DNA of 64,000 nt. It comes from Acidobacteriota bacterium (GTDB taxonomy: Bacteria > Acidobacteriota > UBA6911 > RPQK01 > DATIPO01). Made by a program: the position numbers and the translations under genes. The DNA lies in NCBI GenBank assembly GCA_035471785.1, contig DATIPQ010000146.1, forward strand, positions 22,617-86,616, given 5' to 3'. This document shows, piece after piece, positions 22,662 through 32,169 of this stretch (position 1 is its first letter; each line of letters begins with the position of its first letter). The notes under the pieces are model-generated. The model did no database searches, was not told the origin of the DNA, and worked only from the letters and a program-made list of their open reading frames with translations.

Positions 22662-24449
22662 ATGCAGCTCAGCAGCCTGGATTTGGCGATCGTCTTGGCT
22701 TATTTCGCCTTGGTGGTGGCGGTGGGCCTCTACTACTCGCGCCGGGCCGGCCGCGGGCCGGAGGAGTTTTTTCTCTCCGGGAGGCGACTGCCCTGGTGGC
22801 TGTTGGGAACTTCAATGGTGGCCACCACCTTTTCCACCGATACGCCCAATCTGGTGGCCGACATCGTGCGCAGCAACGGGGTGAGCGGAAACTGGGTGTG
22901 GTGGGCCTTCGTCGTCACCGGAATGTGCACCGTGTTCTTTTACGCCAAGCTGTGGAGGCGTTCACGGGCCTTGACCGACATCGGATTCTACGAGCTGCGC
23001 TACTCGGGACGTCCCGCCGCTTTCCTGCGAGGCTTCCGGGCCCTCTACCTGGGCGTTTTCTTCAACGTCATGATCATGGCCTCGGTGACCTTGGCGGCCA
23101 TCAAGATCGGAGGAGTGCTGCTGGGTCTCGATCCGGTCACCATCGTCATCGGCTGCGCCGCCGTAACGGCTCTCTATTCCGCCATGGCCGGCTTGTGGGG
23201 GGTGGTGGTCACCGACCTGCTGCTTTTCGTGATGGCCATGGCCGGCAGTTTGGCAGCCGCTTACTACTCCCTGCAGCGGCCTGAGGTGGGCGGGCTGGCG
23301 GGCTTGATTTCAAGTCCGGAGCTGGCCGGGCGGCTCAGCCTGCTGCCCGACTTCAATGACTGGGAGACCGCCCTGGCGGTCTTCATCGTTCCGCTGGCGG
23401 TGCAGTGGTGGAGCACCTGGTACCCGGGAGCTGAGCCGGGCGGCGGCGGCTACGTGGCTCAACGCATGCTGGCCGCCCGTGACGAGCGCCAGTCCATGCT
23501 CTCGGTGTTGTGGTTCAATGCCGCCCACTATGGGCTGCGTCCCTGGCCCTGGATCATCGTGGCCCTTTGCTCCCTGCTGGTCTTCCCCACCCTGGAGTCC
23601 ATCCAGCAGGCTTTTCCCGATCTGGACGGCTCGATCATGGGCAACGACTTGGCCTACCCGGCCATGCTCACCTTCCTGCCCTCAGGCCTGTTGGGATTGG
23701 CCCTGGCCTCGCTGGCGGCGGCCTATATGTCGACCATCAGCACCCATCTCAACTGGGGGTCGTCCTACATCGTCGACGACTTCTATCGGCGCTTTCTCAA
23801 GCCCCGGGCCGACGACCGCCACTACGTGGTGGCGGGCCGGGTGTCGACGGTCTTCCTGACGCTGCTGGCTTCGCTGGTGGCCCTGTGGTTGGAGAATGCC
23901 TTGCAGGCTTTCCAGATCCTTCTGCAGATCGGAGCCGGAACCGGCCTGATCTTTCTCCTCAGATGGTTCTGGTGGCGCATCAACGCCTGGAGCGAGATCT
24001 CGGCCATGCTGGTTTCTTTCTTGGTGGCCTTTTACTTCGAATTCCTTCATGCCGGTACCGGATTGCCTCTGCCCTCCTCCTCCTGGCGGCTGATCGTCGG
24101 GGTGGCCGTCACCAGCGCCTGCTGGCTTGTGGTCACCTTTCTCACCGCGCCCGCCGACAAAGCCAAGCTGCAGTCCTTCTACGACGCCATCCGGCCCCAC
24201 GGCAAGGGATGGTCGCGGGTGGTCGACACATCGCGGGTGGGCCACCGCGATTCCCCTGCTGCCGCCTTCACTTGCTGGTTTCTGGGTTGCGGGGCGGTCT
24301 ACTCGATCCTGTTCGCCGGAGGCTACCTGATTTATGGACGCTACCTGCTGGGAGCGCTCCTGGTGGGACTGGCCTTGCTTTGCGGGTGGGGTATTATGAG
24401 ACTGTTTCCCCACGCCCTGGGCAGCCAGGAGCCGATCCAGGGGTCTTGA
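22662..24449 (+). CDS. Sodium/solute symporter, SSS family (second copy)
   Basis: This 595-residue membrane protein has about 13 transmembrane segments and the SSS signature near its N-terminus (GPEEFFLSGRRLPWWLLG, then ATTFSTDTPNLVADIVR). The middle ALASLAAAYMSTISTHLNWGSSY motif is typical of the family. It differs clearly from the symporter at 10454, so it is an older paralogue with another substrate, not a recent duplication. Its C-terminal 120 residues add helices beyond the core. A promoter ending 8 nt from the ATG and absence of a ribosome-binding site suggest a leaderless message. Substrate unknown. Confidence 0.92.
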   Translation: MQLSSLDLAIVLAYFALVVAVGLYYSRRAGRGPEEFFLSGRRLPWWLLGTSMVATTFSTDTPNLVADIVRSNGVSGNWVWWAFVVTGMCTVFFYAKLWRRSRALTDIGFYELRYSGRPAAFLRGFRALYLGVFFNVMIMASVTLAAIKIGGVLLGLDPVTIVIGCAAVTALYSAMAGLWGVVVTDLLLFVMAMAGSLAAAYYSLQRPEVGGLAGLISSPELAGRLSLLPDFNDWETALAVFIVPLAVQWWSTWYPGAEPGGGGYVAQRMLAARDERQSMLSVLWFNAAHYGLRPWPWIIVALCSLLVFPTLESIQQAFPDLDGSIMGNDLAYPAMLTFLPSGLLGLALASLAAAYMSTISTHLNWGSSYIVDDFYRRFLKPRADDRHYVVAGRVSTVFLTLLASLVALWLENALQAFQILLQIGAGTGLIFLLRWFWWRINAWSEISAMLVSFLVAFYFEFLHAGTGLPLPSSSWRLIVGVAVTSACWLVVTFLTAPADKAKLQSFYDAIRPHGKGWSRVVDTSRVGHRDSPAAAFTCWFLGCGAVYSILFAGGYLIYGRYLLGALLVGLALLCGWGIMRLFPHALGSQEPIQGS

Positions 24450-24543
24450 AGGACTCATCGGCCAGCTTCAATTGATGCGGAGACTCCAAGCTCCGAAAAT
24501 TCCTTGAGGGGTTTTTGAGGCACGCGTCGTTTATACGAGTGCA

Positions 24544-25215
24544 ATGGAGAAGAACTACAACGAACTAGTCCGGCTCCGCCGCCACTGGGCGGATCTCAGC
24601 GAGTTGGCGGTTCCTACTGAAAAATGCTACGAGGCCGGCCGCATCTTCGATGCGGCTCGCGGCGATGCCTCTCCGGCCGAGTGCCGGGAAATCGTCGATC
24701 ATGTTGTCGACTGCCCGGTGTGCGCCGAAACCTGGCGGTTGGCCTATTCAATTGACTATCACGGCGAAGCTGTGGCGGCCCATCCATCGGCATGGCGTTC
24801 CGCCTCCAATTGGATGATGGCCGTGGCTGCTATGCTGCTCCTGCTGGTGGCGGGCGGCAATATGTACATCTCGTATATATACATGCCCGATCCCCACTAC
24901 CGCGATCTGCAGGAATCGTCCGCCGCAATCGAGCCGGCGCAGGACATCGTCGCTTCCAGAGACGGTTTCACCCTCCGCTGGCAAGTCGTCCCCGAGTCTG
25001 CGGGGGAGGCCATGACGTTTCGGGTTGAGGTAAAGACACGGGAGGATCTGCAGGACATCGTCGAAGAATGGGATGTGCCTGACAACCAGTACCATGTCGA
25101 GGCCCGCTTACTGCAAGGTCTGCCCTCCGGCACAGTGCTGTTGTGGCAGGTCCAAGCCTCCTTTGACGGCCGTGCCGTTCTCCGCTCCCCGCCCCAACAG
25201 CTCGTGCTCCAGTGA
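24544..25215 (+). CDS. Zinc-finger (zf-HC2) anti-sigma-like single-pass membrane protein
   Basis: The 223-residue protein has a zinc-binding anti-sigma motif H53-x3-C57-x2-C60 (DHVVDCPVC) on the cytosolic side, one membrane segment (about 88-110, MMAVAAMLLLLVAGG) and an Ig/Fn3-like beta domain outside (about 130-220). Zf-HC2 proteins usually hold an ECF sigma factor inactive, but no sigma gene adjoins; the nearest is at 16944-17561. A short secreted-less peptide gene and a CHAT protein follow on the same strand. TATACG lies 5 nt upstream of the ATG, with no Shine-Dalgarno sequence. The pairing of zf-HC2 and CHAT genes points to a sensor-effector unit; this is inference. Confidence 0.78.
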   Translation: MEKNYNELVRLRRHWADLSELAVPTEKCYEAGRIFDAARGDASPAECREIVDHVVDCPVCAETWRLAYSIDYHGEAVAAHPSAWRSASNWMMAVAAMLLLLVAGGNMYISYIYMPDPHYRDLQESSAAIEPAQDIVASRDGFTLRWQVVPESAGEAMTFRVEVKTREDLQDIVEEWDVPDNQYHVEARLLQGLPSGTVLLWQVQASFDGRAVLRSPPQQLVLQ

Positions 25216-25322
25216 AGAAGAAATCGTTTGAAAAAAACGTCCTGCACTGAGAGGATAGATTCGTCCCAAGCGTTAGTACGCTTGAGACGAAACGCCGAAT
25301 CGCACGAATGTTAGGAGGAAGG

Positions 25323-25496
25323 ATGCTGAGTTCGCATCAAGACTTGAAGGAAACTCCCTTGATTCAGGCCCCGACCAAAGGCCTAGGTGAGAGGGACCTG
25401 TCGATCTTGGCTCAAACCCAAGATCCCAAAGATCCGCCCAAGGAACCTGATCCCACGGGTGATGGCGGTAGTTCTTCTTTTCGATATCTGAACTAG
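25323..25496 (+). CDS. 57-residue peptide between anti-sigma-like and CHAT genes
   Basis: A strong AGGAGG (25313-25318) four nt before ATG 25323 decides the start; the ATG 15 nt earlier has no such site. The peptide has no Cys, no signal sequence and no membrane segment. It is polar, with a Pro/Asp/Lys-rich middle (DPKDPPKEPDPTGDGG) and ends SSSFRYLN. I recognise no family. Its placement between a zinc-finger anti-sigma-like gene and a CHAT peptidase-like gene makes it a candidate substrate, inhibitor or assembly peptide of the CHAT protein. A GC hairpin follows at 25546-25580. Confidence 0.6.
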   Translation: MLSSHQDLKETPLIQAPTKGLGERDLSILAQTQDPKDPPKEPDPTGDGGSSSFRYLN

Positions 25497-25545
25497 TCGC
25501 CTGTCCTCCCGCGGGGAGCGGCTCCTAGAGTCAGATCATCCCATG

Positions 25546-25580
25546 GCGCGCGGCGCGGCAGGCTTTGCCGCGCCGCGCGC
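25546..25580. terminator. 15-bp GC-rich stem-loop after the small peptide gene
   Basis: GCGCGCGGCGCGGCA (25546-25560) pairs perfectly with 25566-25580 over a 5-nt loop GGCTT. It is 50 nt after the peptide stop and 65 nt before the CHAT start. A T-run is absent. It may be a terminator or an attenuating stem that sets the ratio of peptide to CHAT protein. Confidence 0.5.
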
Positions 25581-25644
25581 TGTCCCTTGAGTTCCGCGCA
25601 GGAGACTGGAAGACGGTTGCTTCGAATAGTGCTAGTTTAGTCTC

Positions 25645-28491
25645 ATGCATTCCCTGTTGATCGCCCTTTTCCTGTTCCAGTCTTCACCCAACCTGGCGCC
25701 GCAGGCCTGCCGACCCCATTCCGCTCCCGAGGCTTTTCAGGATTGTCTTGAGGGTCTGGACCAGCATCCCGATGATGAGAACGCCCGAATGTGCGTTTTC
25801 GATCTCGCCCAGAGGACCGGGCAATGGAGCCAGGGCCTGATTTTTCTGGAACGCTGCTTCGGCGCTCAAGACACTTGGGCACGATTGGTGCAAGGCCACA
25901 TTTCCCTTTTCCGGAATGACGGTCGCCGCGACTATGCCAAGGCCGACGAGTATTACAACAAGGCTCTGGACCTGGCCGTTGAGGAGCAGTCGGTCATGGG
26001 AGAGGTGCGAAGTCTACTCAACCTCGCGTCTTTGAGCCAGTACAGGGGACGTCCGGTCGACCGGCTGGAATACCTCGAGAAGGCCAAGCTCAGGGCGCAG
26101 AGCGGCGATGACCCGGCGGCCACAGCCTGGACCATGATTGCGGAGGCTGACTACCTCCATGAACGCAAAATGCTTGGAGAGGCAGAGGCAATCCTGGCCG
26201 ATCTCGACTCCTCCATCGAGTCCTTCCGGGATGAGGCGCTGAGAGCGAGGTACTACATCGTCAAGATTAACCTGGCCGGTGATCAGGGACGGTCTTACGA
26301 GGCTTTCGACACGGCCCGGCATTTCTATCAAGCAAGCAAAGAAGCTGTCGATTCCGGTCGCCTGAGACCCAGCGTCATGCAACGCAACATGCGGATTCTG
26401 GTCCGGGCCGGTCAGTTCTATGTTTCCACCACGCGCCGCTACTTTGAGAAGGATCCGCCGCCCAGGCTCGAAGAGAAGCTGAAGGAGCTGATTGGGATTG
26501 CGGAGGAGTCGCTGCGAGTAGCCGAGGATATCAACTACACCGGCGTGGCGGAGAACCTGCGGGTCTGGTTGGGCTATCAAAAGGGCCGTATGCCCTCTCC
26601 ACAGCTACGGGCCGAGGGACGCGCCCTCCTGCGCCAGGTTTGCCGAGGCAGCGCCTTGGAAGCCAATGCCAGACAAGCCTATGCGGCGCTGGTCGAGAGC
26701 TGGTTTCGGGAGAAGCAGCCCGAGGAGGCCATGAAAGTCTATCGGGAGGCGCAACGGCGAGGCCTCATGGACGACCAGGAAGTGCGAAGCATGTGGGTCA
26801 CCCACATGCTGGTGAGTATTGAGCAGGATGACTGGGACAAGGCCGAGCGTCTGTTGGACCAGATCGAGAAAGACCGCGAACGGCAGCACAGGCCCTCAAA
26901 CCGTATGGGCTGGCTGGCGGCGTTGACGGACACCTATCTCGTATTGGCCGGCCACGCACTTGAGGAAGCCAAGCGGACACAGGATTTCGACCTGAAGGCG
27001 AGAGCCTTTCGCATCATCGAGAGAATGCGCTCCCAAGTGCTGCTGGAGGAACTGGACGCGGCGCAAGCGCTGGCCGAACTGCAACCGGAACTGAATGTCA
27101 TCGAGGAAGACATTGCGAAAATCAACAAGCGCCTTTGGGAGACGGAGCTTACCCGCCAGCAGAGAGAAGCTCTTTTTGACGAGCAGGAGGCCCTCTATGA
27201 GAGGAAAACCGCACTGCGTTCGCAAGCCATCTTTCAGGACCGGCCCAGCGGAGAGTCTTTAGTTTCGCTGCAACAGATCCAAGGCCGCCTGCAGCCTCAT
27301 CAGGCGATGCTCAGTTTTCAACTGGGCTTCCACGAAGACATGTTCGGGCACTTCGCCGGTGGGGCTTGGGTGATGGTGATTCACCGCGATTTTGTGCGGG
27401 CGTTTCCCACTCAAGACGTCTACTGGCTGCTTGACAATCTGCCCTATCTGGAAGGGCTCCTGGAGAAGCGTCAGATCGAACTCGGGACCCTGCCGGCGCT
27501 CTTTTACGATGGTTACCTGGCCGAAGCCCTGCAAGCGCTTCCCGAAGGCGTCGATGAACTGATCCTGATCCCGGACGGATCCATGAATCGGCTTCCCTTC
27601 GCTCTCTTGACTCCCGATCCAGACGCCCCGGCATTGGGGGAGCGTTTCAAGTTGACGGTGACGCCTTCCGCCACGCTTTGGAGCCGCTGGTCGGAAGCTC
27701 CCCGAAGCCGTCCCTCCTCGACCGTCTTGGCCTTGGCCGATCCGAGCCTGGCGCGGCCCGCGAGCGACAACGCGGAGGATGTACGGCATGCACCCCTGCC
27801 TTACGCCCGTCAGGAAGCCTGGGGCGTGGCTCGTTACATGGGCGAAAGCTGCCTGATCAGGTTGGGCGAAGAGGCCTCGGAGACCTTTGTCAAGTCGCCC
27901 GCACCCAGGGATTTTCAAGTCCTGCACTTCGCCGCCCATGCGGTGACCGACCCCTTGAACCCGGAACGATCGGCCATCCGTCTGGCCCCTGGCGGAAACT
28001 CACAAGACGGGAATCTGGAGGTACGCGAGATCGTCGACCTCGATCTGCAAGACAAGCTGATCGTTTTGTCGGCCTGTCAGAGCGCTTCGGGACAGGTCAT
28101 CCTGGGGGAGGGAGTGCTGGGTCTGGCGCGGGCCTTCTTTCAAGCCCGGGCGAGGGTGGTGGTGGGCAGCTTGTGGCCGCTCCGCGACGACGATGCCGCC
28201 CTGCTTTTTGAAGCCTTTTACCGTTTTCTGGGGCAAGGCCGCAGCGTCGGCGCCGCTCTTCAGATGGCCCAGAAAGAAGCCATCGCTCAGGGCTTGCCGG
28301 CCCAGGCCTGGGCCGGCATCCTGGTGATGGGAGACGGAAGCTTCGTGCCCTTTCCCGAGGGCGTCGAACCGCGCTTCCATGTGAGCCGCTCCCTGCTCTC
28401 CTACATCGGCGCCGCGGTCGCCCTGATCCTCTTCGGCGGGGCCTTTCTGTTGCGCCGCAGGGCTTCGCGGCCGCCAACTCCCAAAGACTGA
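25645..28491 (+). CDS. CHAT-domain (caspase-like) protein with TPR repeats and C-terminal membrane anchor
   Basis: The 948-residue protein has an N-terminal hydrophobic leader (MHSLLIALFLF), TPR helices (about 50-430), a coiled-coil part (about 470-530) and a C-terminal CHAT peptidase domain (about 590-905). The expected cysteine-protease dyad is present: H765 in HFAAHA and C811 in LSACQSASG. A membrane segment (about 915-935) with a basic tail LRRRAS anchors the end. If the leader is a true signal, TPR and CHAT face the periplasm. CHAT proteins are caspase relatives; some act in defence or in cleaving partner proteins. The neighbouring anti-sigma-like gene and peptide suggest a regulated proteolysis unit. 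No Shine-Dalgarno sequence is seen at ATG 25645. Confidence 0.9.
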   Translation: MHSLLIALFLFQSSPNLAPQACRPHSAPEAFQDCLEGLDQHPDDENARMCVFDLAQRTGQWSQGLIFLERCFGAQDTWARLVQGHISLFRNDGRRDYAKADEYYNKALDLAVEEQSVMGEVRSLLNLASLSQYRGRPVDRLEYLEKAKLRAQSGDDPAATAWTMIAEADYLHERKMLGEAEAILADLDSSIESFRDEALRARYYIVKINLAGDQGRSYEAFDTARHFYQASKEAVDSGRLRPSVMQRNMRILVRAGQFYVSTTRRYFEKDPPPRLEEKLKELIGIAEESLRVAEDINYTGVAENLRVWLGYQKGRMPSPQLRAEGRALLRQVCRGSALEANARQAYAALVESWFREKQPEEAMKVYREAQRRGLMDDQEVRSMWVTHMLVSIEQDDWDKAERLLDQIEKDRERQHRPSNRMGWLAALTDTYLVLAGHALEEAKRTQDFDLKARAFRIIERMRSQVLLEELDAAQALAELQPELNVIEEDIAKINKRLWETELTRQQREALFDEQEALYERKTALRSQAIFQDRPSGESLVSLQQIQGRLQPHQAMLSFQLGFHEDMFGHFAGGAWVMVIHRDFVRAFPTQDVYWLLDNLPYLEGLLEKRQIELGTLPALFYDGYLAEALQALPEGVDELILIPDGSMNRLPFALLTPDPDAPALGERFKLTVTPSATLWSRWSEAPRSRPSSTVLALADPSLARPASDNAEDVRHAPLPYARQEAWGVARYMGESCLIRLGEEASETFVKSPAPRDFQVLHFAAHAVTDPLNPERSAIRLAPGGNSQDGNLEVREIVDLDLQDKLIVLSACQSASGQVILGEGVLGLARAFFQARARVVVGSLWPLRDDDAALLFEAFYRFLGQGRSVGAALQMAQKEAIAQGLPAQAWAGILVMGDGSFVPFPEGVEPRFHVSRSLLSYIGAAVALILFGGAFLLRRRASRPPTPKD

Positions 28492-28550
28492 CTCCCAGTT
28501 GGCGGAAAGTCCTTGCGAGTTTGGGAATTTGGGCCTTGAGAAGTTGTCGC

Positions 28551-28580
28551 TGCAGGGCCGCCACGCGTGGCGGCCCTGCA
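28551..28580. terminator. 30-bp perfect palindrome between CHAT and inositol-synthase genes
   Basis: The sequence TGCAGGGCCGCCACG with its exact complement forms a 30-bp perfect palindrome with no separate loop. It lies in the 183-nt gap between convergent stops. Its sequence differs from the palindrome at 19179-19208, so the two are not copies of one repeat. Likely a bidirectional transcription stop. Confidence 0.6.
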
Positions 28581-28674
28581 CGCAAGACCTGGGGGGGTCA
28601 CTGCCTCTGGACGTTGTAACGCCCCCGCTTATGGGATTCCCTCATCCGGCGAGGATTTTTTCGAGCAAACCGGA

Positions 28675-30003
28675 CTATTGCGAATCTTCGTCATAGTAAT
28701 CCAGTCCCAGGTGGGTGATCTGGTCCTCTCCCCGCAGATAGCGAAGGGTGTTCTTGAGCTTCATCAGTTGGATGAACAGGTCGTGCTCGGGATAGAGTTC
28801 CGGCAGCGTCATGGGGCTCTTGAAGTAGAAGCTGAGCCACTCTTGAATACCCGACATTCCGGCCCGCTGGGCCAGGTCGAGAAAGAGCACCAGATCGAGG
28901 ACCAGGGGCGCCGCCAGAATGCTGTCGCGGCAGAGGAAGTCGATCTTGATCTGCATGGGGTATCCCAGCCACCCGAAGATGTCGAGGTTGTCCCAGCCCT
29001 CTTTGTTGTCCCGCCGGGGAGGATAGTAGTTGATGCGCACCTTGTGGTAGAAATCGCCGTAGAGGGCGGGATAGACCTGGGGCTGCAGGATATGTTCGAG
29101 CACTGAGAGCTTGCTTTCTTCCTTGGTCTTGAAGGACTCGGGATCGTCCAGCACCTCTCCGTCGCGATTGCCCAGGATGTTGGTGGAGAACCATCCCGAA
29201 AGGCCCAGCAGGCGAGCCTTGAGTCCGGGTGCCAGTATGGTCTTCATCAGGGTCTGGCCGGTTTTGAAGTCCTTGCCGCAGATGGGGACTTCGTGCTCTT
29301 GGGCCAGTTGGCTGAAGGCCGGCACGTCCACCGTCAGATTGGGGGCTCCGTTGGCGTAGGGTATGTCGAGCTTGAGGGCGGCATAGGCGTAGATCATGCT
29401 GGAGGGAATCTCGTGGTGATCCTCCTTCATGGCTTTCTCGAGCGACTCTACGGAAGCATGCACCTGGGAAGGCCGGATGAAAATTTCAGTGCTGCCGCAC
29501 CACACCATGACACAGCGGCTCAAGCCGTGGCGATCCTTAAACTGCTGGATTTCCTCGATGAGCTGTTGGGCCAAGTTCCACTTGGTGGAGCCTTGCTTGA
29601 CGTGCGCTCCGTCCAGCTTCTTGACGTATCGTTTGTCGAAGACCGCCTTCATGGGGACCACGGCCCGCAGTTCCTCTTCAAGTTGCCGCAAGAGGTCGTT
29701 TTCCAGCACTCCGGCCTTTTGGGACGAGGTGTAGGCGTCGTCCTCGAAAATGTCCCAGGCGCCGAAGACCAAGTCATCCAAGGCGGCCAGGGGAACGAAG
29801 TCGCGGATGGCGGGAACGCGGTTCTCGGTCCGCTTGCCCAGCCGCACGGTGCCCATCTGGGTCAGTGAGCCGATGGGTTCTCCGATCCCTTTCTTGATGG
29901 CCTCGATACCGGCGATGAAGGTGGTGCTGACGGCTCCCAGGCCGACCAGAAATACGCCCAGCTTTCCGCTGGGAGGGGCGATTTCAACTCCTTGGCTTGC
30001 CAT
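28675..30003 (-). CDS. Inositol-3-phosphate synthase
   Basis: A 442-residue enzyme that makes 1D-myo-inositol 3-phosphate from glucose 6-phosphate using bound NAD. The N-terminal Rossmann motif is GLGAVSTTFIAG (about 22-33). Family blocks include GSTKWNLAQQL, NGAPNLTVDVPAF, GKDFKTGQTLMKT and NILGNRDG. The DFLCRDSILAAPL segment near the C-terminus also fits. The full length is typical of the bacterial type. In bacteria the product can feed inositol phospholipids or compatible solutes such as di-inositol phosphate; no such genes are in the window. It lies 81 nt downstream of glyS on the same strand, separated by hairpins. Confidence 0.93.
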   Translation of the reverse strand: MASQGVEIAPPSGKLGVFLVGLGAVSTTFIAGIEAIKKGIGEPIGSLTQMGTVRLGKRTENRVPAIRDFVPLAALDDLVFGAWDIFEDDAYTSSQKAGVLENDLLRQLEEELRAVVPMKAVFDKRYVKKLDGAHVKQGSTKWNLAQQLIEEIQQFKDRHGLSRCVMVWCGSTEIFIRPSQVHASVESLEKAMKEDHHEIPSSMIYAYAALKLDIPYANGAPNLTVDVPAFSQLAQEHEVPICGKDFKTGQTLMKTILAPGLKARLLGLSGWFSTNILGNRDGEVLDDPESFKTKEESKLSVLEHILQPQVYPALYGDFYHKVRINYYPPRRDNKEGWDNLDIFGWLGYPMQIKIDFLCRDSILAAPLVLDLVLFLDLAQRAGMSGIQEWLSFYFKSPMTLPELYPEHDLFIQLMKLKNTLRYLRGEDQITHLGLDYYDEDSQ

Positions 30004-30084
30004 TCTTGTCTCCTGTTCCAGGCTCGGTGACGCCTAGGGGGGCCCGAGCCAGAGGCCACTCCGGTACTTGTTCCGGGTGGCGCG

Positions 30085-32169
30085 TTAATCCTTGTGCACG
30101 ATCTCTGAGATATCGGCGGCGCTGAGAAAGAGCCGGGAGAGCTCGCGCAACAGCGCCAGACGATTCAGCTGCAGGCGCTCTTCTTCGGCCATCACCATGA
30201 CGTCGTCGAAGAAGCGGTCGACGGGACGGCGCAGGGCCGCCATGCGGCGCAGAGCAGCTTCATATTCGTGAGCTTGCAACAGTCGGCCCACCTGGGGGCG
30301 CGCATCCTGGAAGTGCCGGTAGAGTTCCTGCTCGGCTTCCTCCTCCAGCAGATCCTCCTCTACGCCAGGCAGGTCCTGGCGCGCCTTGGCCAAGATGTTG
30401 CGGATGCGCTTGAAGGCCGAGGCCAGGGCTTCAAAGTCTTCCTCGCCGCGCATGGCCGAAAGGGCCTGGGCCATGCGCAGCCGCTCGTGGGGACGCTCGA
30501 CCGGAGAGGCCAATACGGCGTTGATGACGTCGTAGGCCAATCCTTCCTGCTCCAGCAGATGGCGGACGCGTTGGGCGAGAAATTCCAACACATTGCCTTT
30601 GACTTCCTCCCCAGGCTCCTGGGGATCATGCTCTTGCAGGGCCCACTCCGCCAACTGGCTCAAGGTCAAGGCAGCGGGCGTCTTCTCGCCCAGATCCATG
30701 AGGATCTTGACGATGCCCTGGGCCTGGCGCCTCAAGCCGAAAGGATCTCGCGAGCCCTTGGGGATCATGCCGATCCCGAAGCAGCCCACCAGCGTGTCCA
30801 GCTTGTCGGCCAGCGCCAGGGCCGCTCCTTCCAGCGACTCGGGGATGTCCTCCTCCAGCGAGGCGGGACGGTAGTGCTGATAGATGGCCTGGCAGACTTT
30901 CTCGTCATGTCCCTGCCGGCGGGCGTAGAGGCCGCCCATGACGCCCTGCAGCTCGGGCAGCTCGCCCACCATGTCGGTGGTCAGGTCGGTCTTGCAGAGG
31001 CGGGCCGCCGTCTGCAGGGCCGGAGCATCGAGTTGGGGCCACGCTTGGGCCAGCAGTCCGCACAGGACTTTCAGCCGGCGGGTCTTGTCTCCGTAGCTGC
31101 CCAGCTTTTCCTGGAAGGTCACTGCGTCCAGGTCGGAAACCCGCTCCTGCAGAGGCTTGGCGCTGTCGCCTTCCCAGAAGAATGCGGCGTCCTCGAGGCG
31201 GGCCCGCAAGACCTTTTCATGGCCCTTGCGGATGCGTCCGTCCTCGTCGTCAGCGGTGTTGAGCACGGTCAGGAAATGGTTGCGAAGCCCGCCTTCCCGG
31301 TCTACGACGGCGAAATACTTCTGGTGAAAGCGCATGACGGTGACCAGCACCTCGCGGGGGATCTCCAGGTATTTTTCCTCAAAGGTGCCGCGGATGACGG
31401 TGGGGTATTCGTTGAGGTAGACCACGTCTTCCATGAGGGCCTCGTCGGCCAGCGGACTCAGGCCCTCGGGGACGGCCTGTTGCAGGCCGGCCTCGATGCG
31501 TTGGCGCCTCTGCTGTGGGTCGGCCAGCACGTATCCCCTGACCAGCCGCTCCGGGTAGTCCTCGGCATTGCTCAGCACCAGCCGCTGTTGCCCCAAGAAG
31601 CGGTGGCCCCAGGTGATGCGTCCTGACTTGACGCCTTCGATCTCGAAGTCGATCTCGCGGACGCCCAGCAACGCCACCATCCAGCGGATGGGACGGATGT
31701 AGCGAAATCGGCTGGGGCGCCAGTACATGTTCTTGGGCCACTGCACGGCCCTGACGGCCTTCTCGCTGACCTGGGGGAGCAGTTCCGTCAGAGCCTTGCC
31801 CTCGATGGTGCGGGAGCAACTGACGTAATCGCCTTTGACGGTCTTCTCCACTTGCAGGTCAGCCGCCTCAACGCCCATCTTCTTGGCGAATCCATGGGCC
31901 GCTTGGGTCGGGCGGCCCTGGTCGTCGAAAGCCACCGAGGTGGGCGGGCCGGTCACCACTTCGCGGCGGTCGGGTTGGCGGTCGGGCAGACCGTCCACGC
32001 CTACCGCCAAGCGGCGGGGCGTATTGTAGCGGCGACTGGGGGAGTGAAAATCGACTTCCAGTTCCTGCAGCCCCCGTTCGATCTCGCGGGCCAGTTGGCG
32101 GGAAGCGTCTTCCACCATCCAGGCGGGAATCTCTTCCAGGCCCACTTCCAATAGAAAACGGTTGCTCAT
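30085..32169 (-). CDS. glyS: Glycyl-tRNA synthetase beta subunit
   Basis: The 694-residue protein is full length for the beta chain of the alpha2-beta2 enzyme. It opens with [21 protein letters not shown], a family hallmark, and carries the [11 protein letters not shown] and EKTVKGDYV blocks, the HD-like internal region ([20 protein letters not shown]), and a C-terminal anticodon-binding helical domain. The beta subunit binds tRNA-Gly, while aminoacyl-adenylate formation is in GlyQ. Start overlaps the glyQ stop by 4 nt (ATGA type), giving coupled translation. Confidence 0.97.
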   Translation of the reverse strand: MSNRFLLEVGLEEIPAWMVEDASRQLAREIERGLQELEVDFHSPSRRYNTPRRLAVGVDGLPDRQPDRREVVTGPPTSVAFDDQGRPTQAAHGFAKKMGVEAADLQVEKTVKGDYVSCSRTIEGKALTELLPQVSEKAVRAVQWPKNMYWRPSRFRYIRPIRWMVALLGVREIDFEIEGVKSGRITWGHRFLGQQRLVLSNAEDYPERLVRGYVLADPQQRRQRIEAGLQQAVPEGLSPLADEALMEDVVYLNEYPTVIRGTFEEKYLEIPREVLVTVMRFHQKYFAVVDREGGLRNHFLTVLNTADDEDGRIRKGHEKVLRARLEDAAFFWEGDSAKPLQERVSDLDAVTFQEKLGSYGDKTRRLKVLCGLLAQAWPQLDAPALQTAARLCKTDLTTDMVGELPELQGVMGGLYARRQGHDEKVCQAIYQHYRPASLEEDIPESLEGAALALADKLDTLVGCFGIGMIPKGSRDPFGLRRQAQGIVKILMDLGEKTPAALTLSQLAEWALQEHDPQEPGEEVKGNVLEFLAQRVRHLLEQEGLAYDVINAVLASPVERPHERLRMAQALSAMRGEEDFEALASAFKRIRNILAKARQDLPGVEEDLLEEEAEQELYRHFQDARPQVGRLLQAHEYEAALRRMAALRRPVDRFFDDVMVMAEEERLQLNRLALLRELSRLFLSAADISEIVHKD

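Noticed and set aside
24544-25215. The zf-HC2 protein as partner of the sigma factor at 16944-17561
   Set aside because: The genes are 7 kb apart on opposite strands with unrelated genes between; nothing in the sequence links them.
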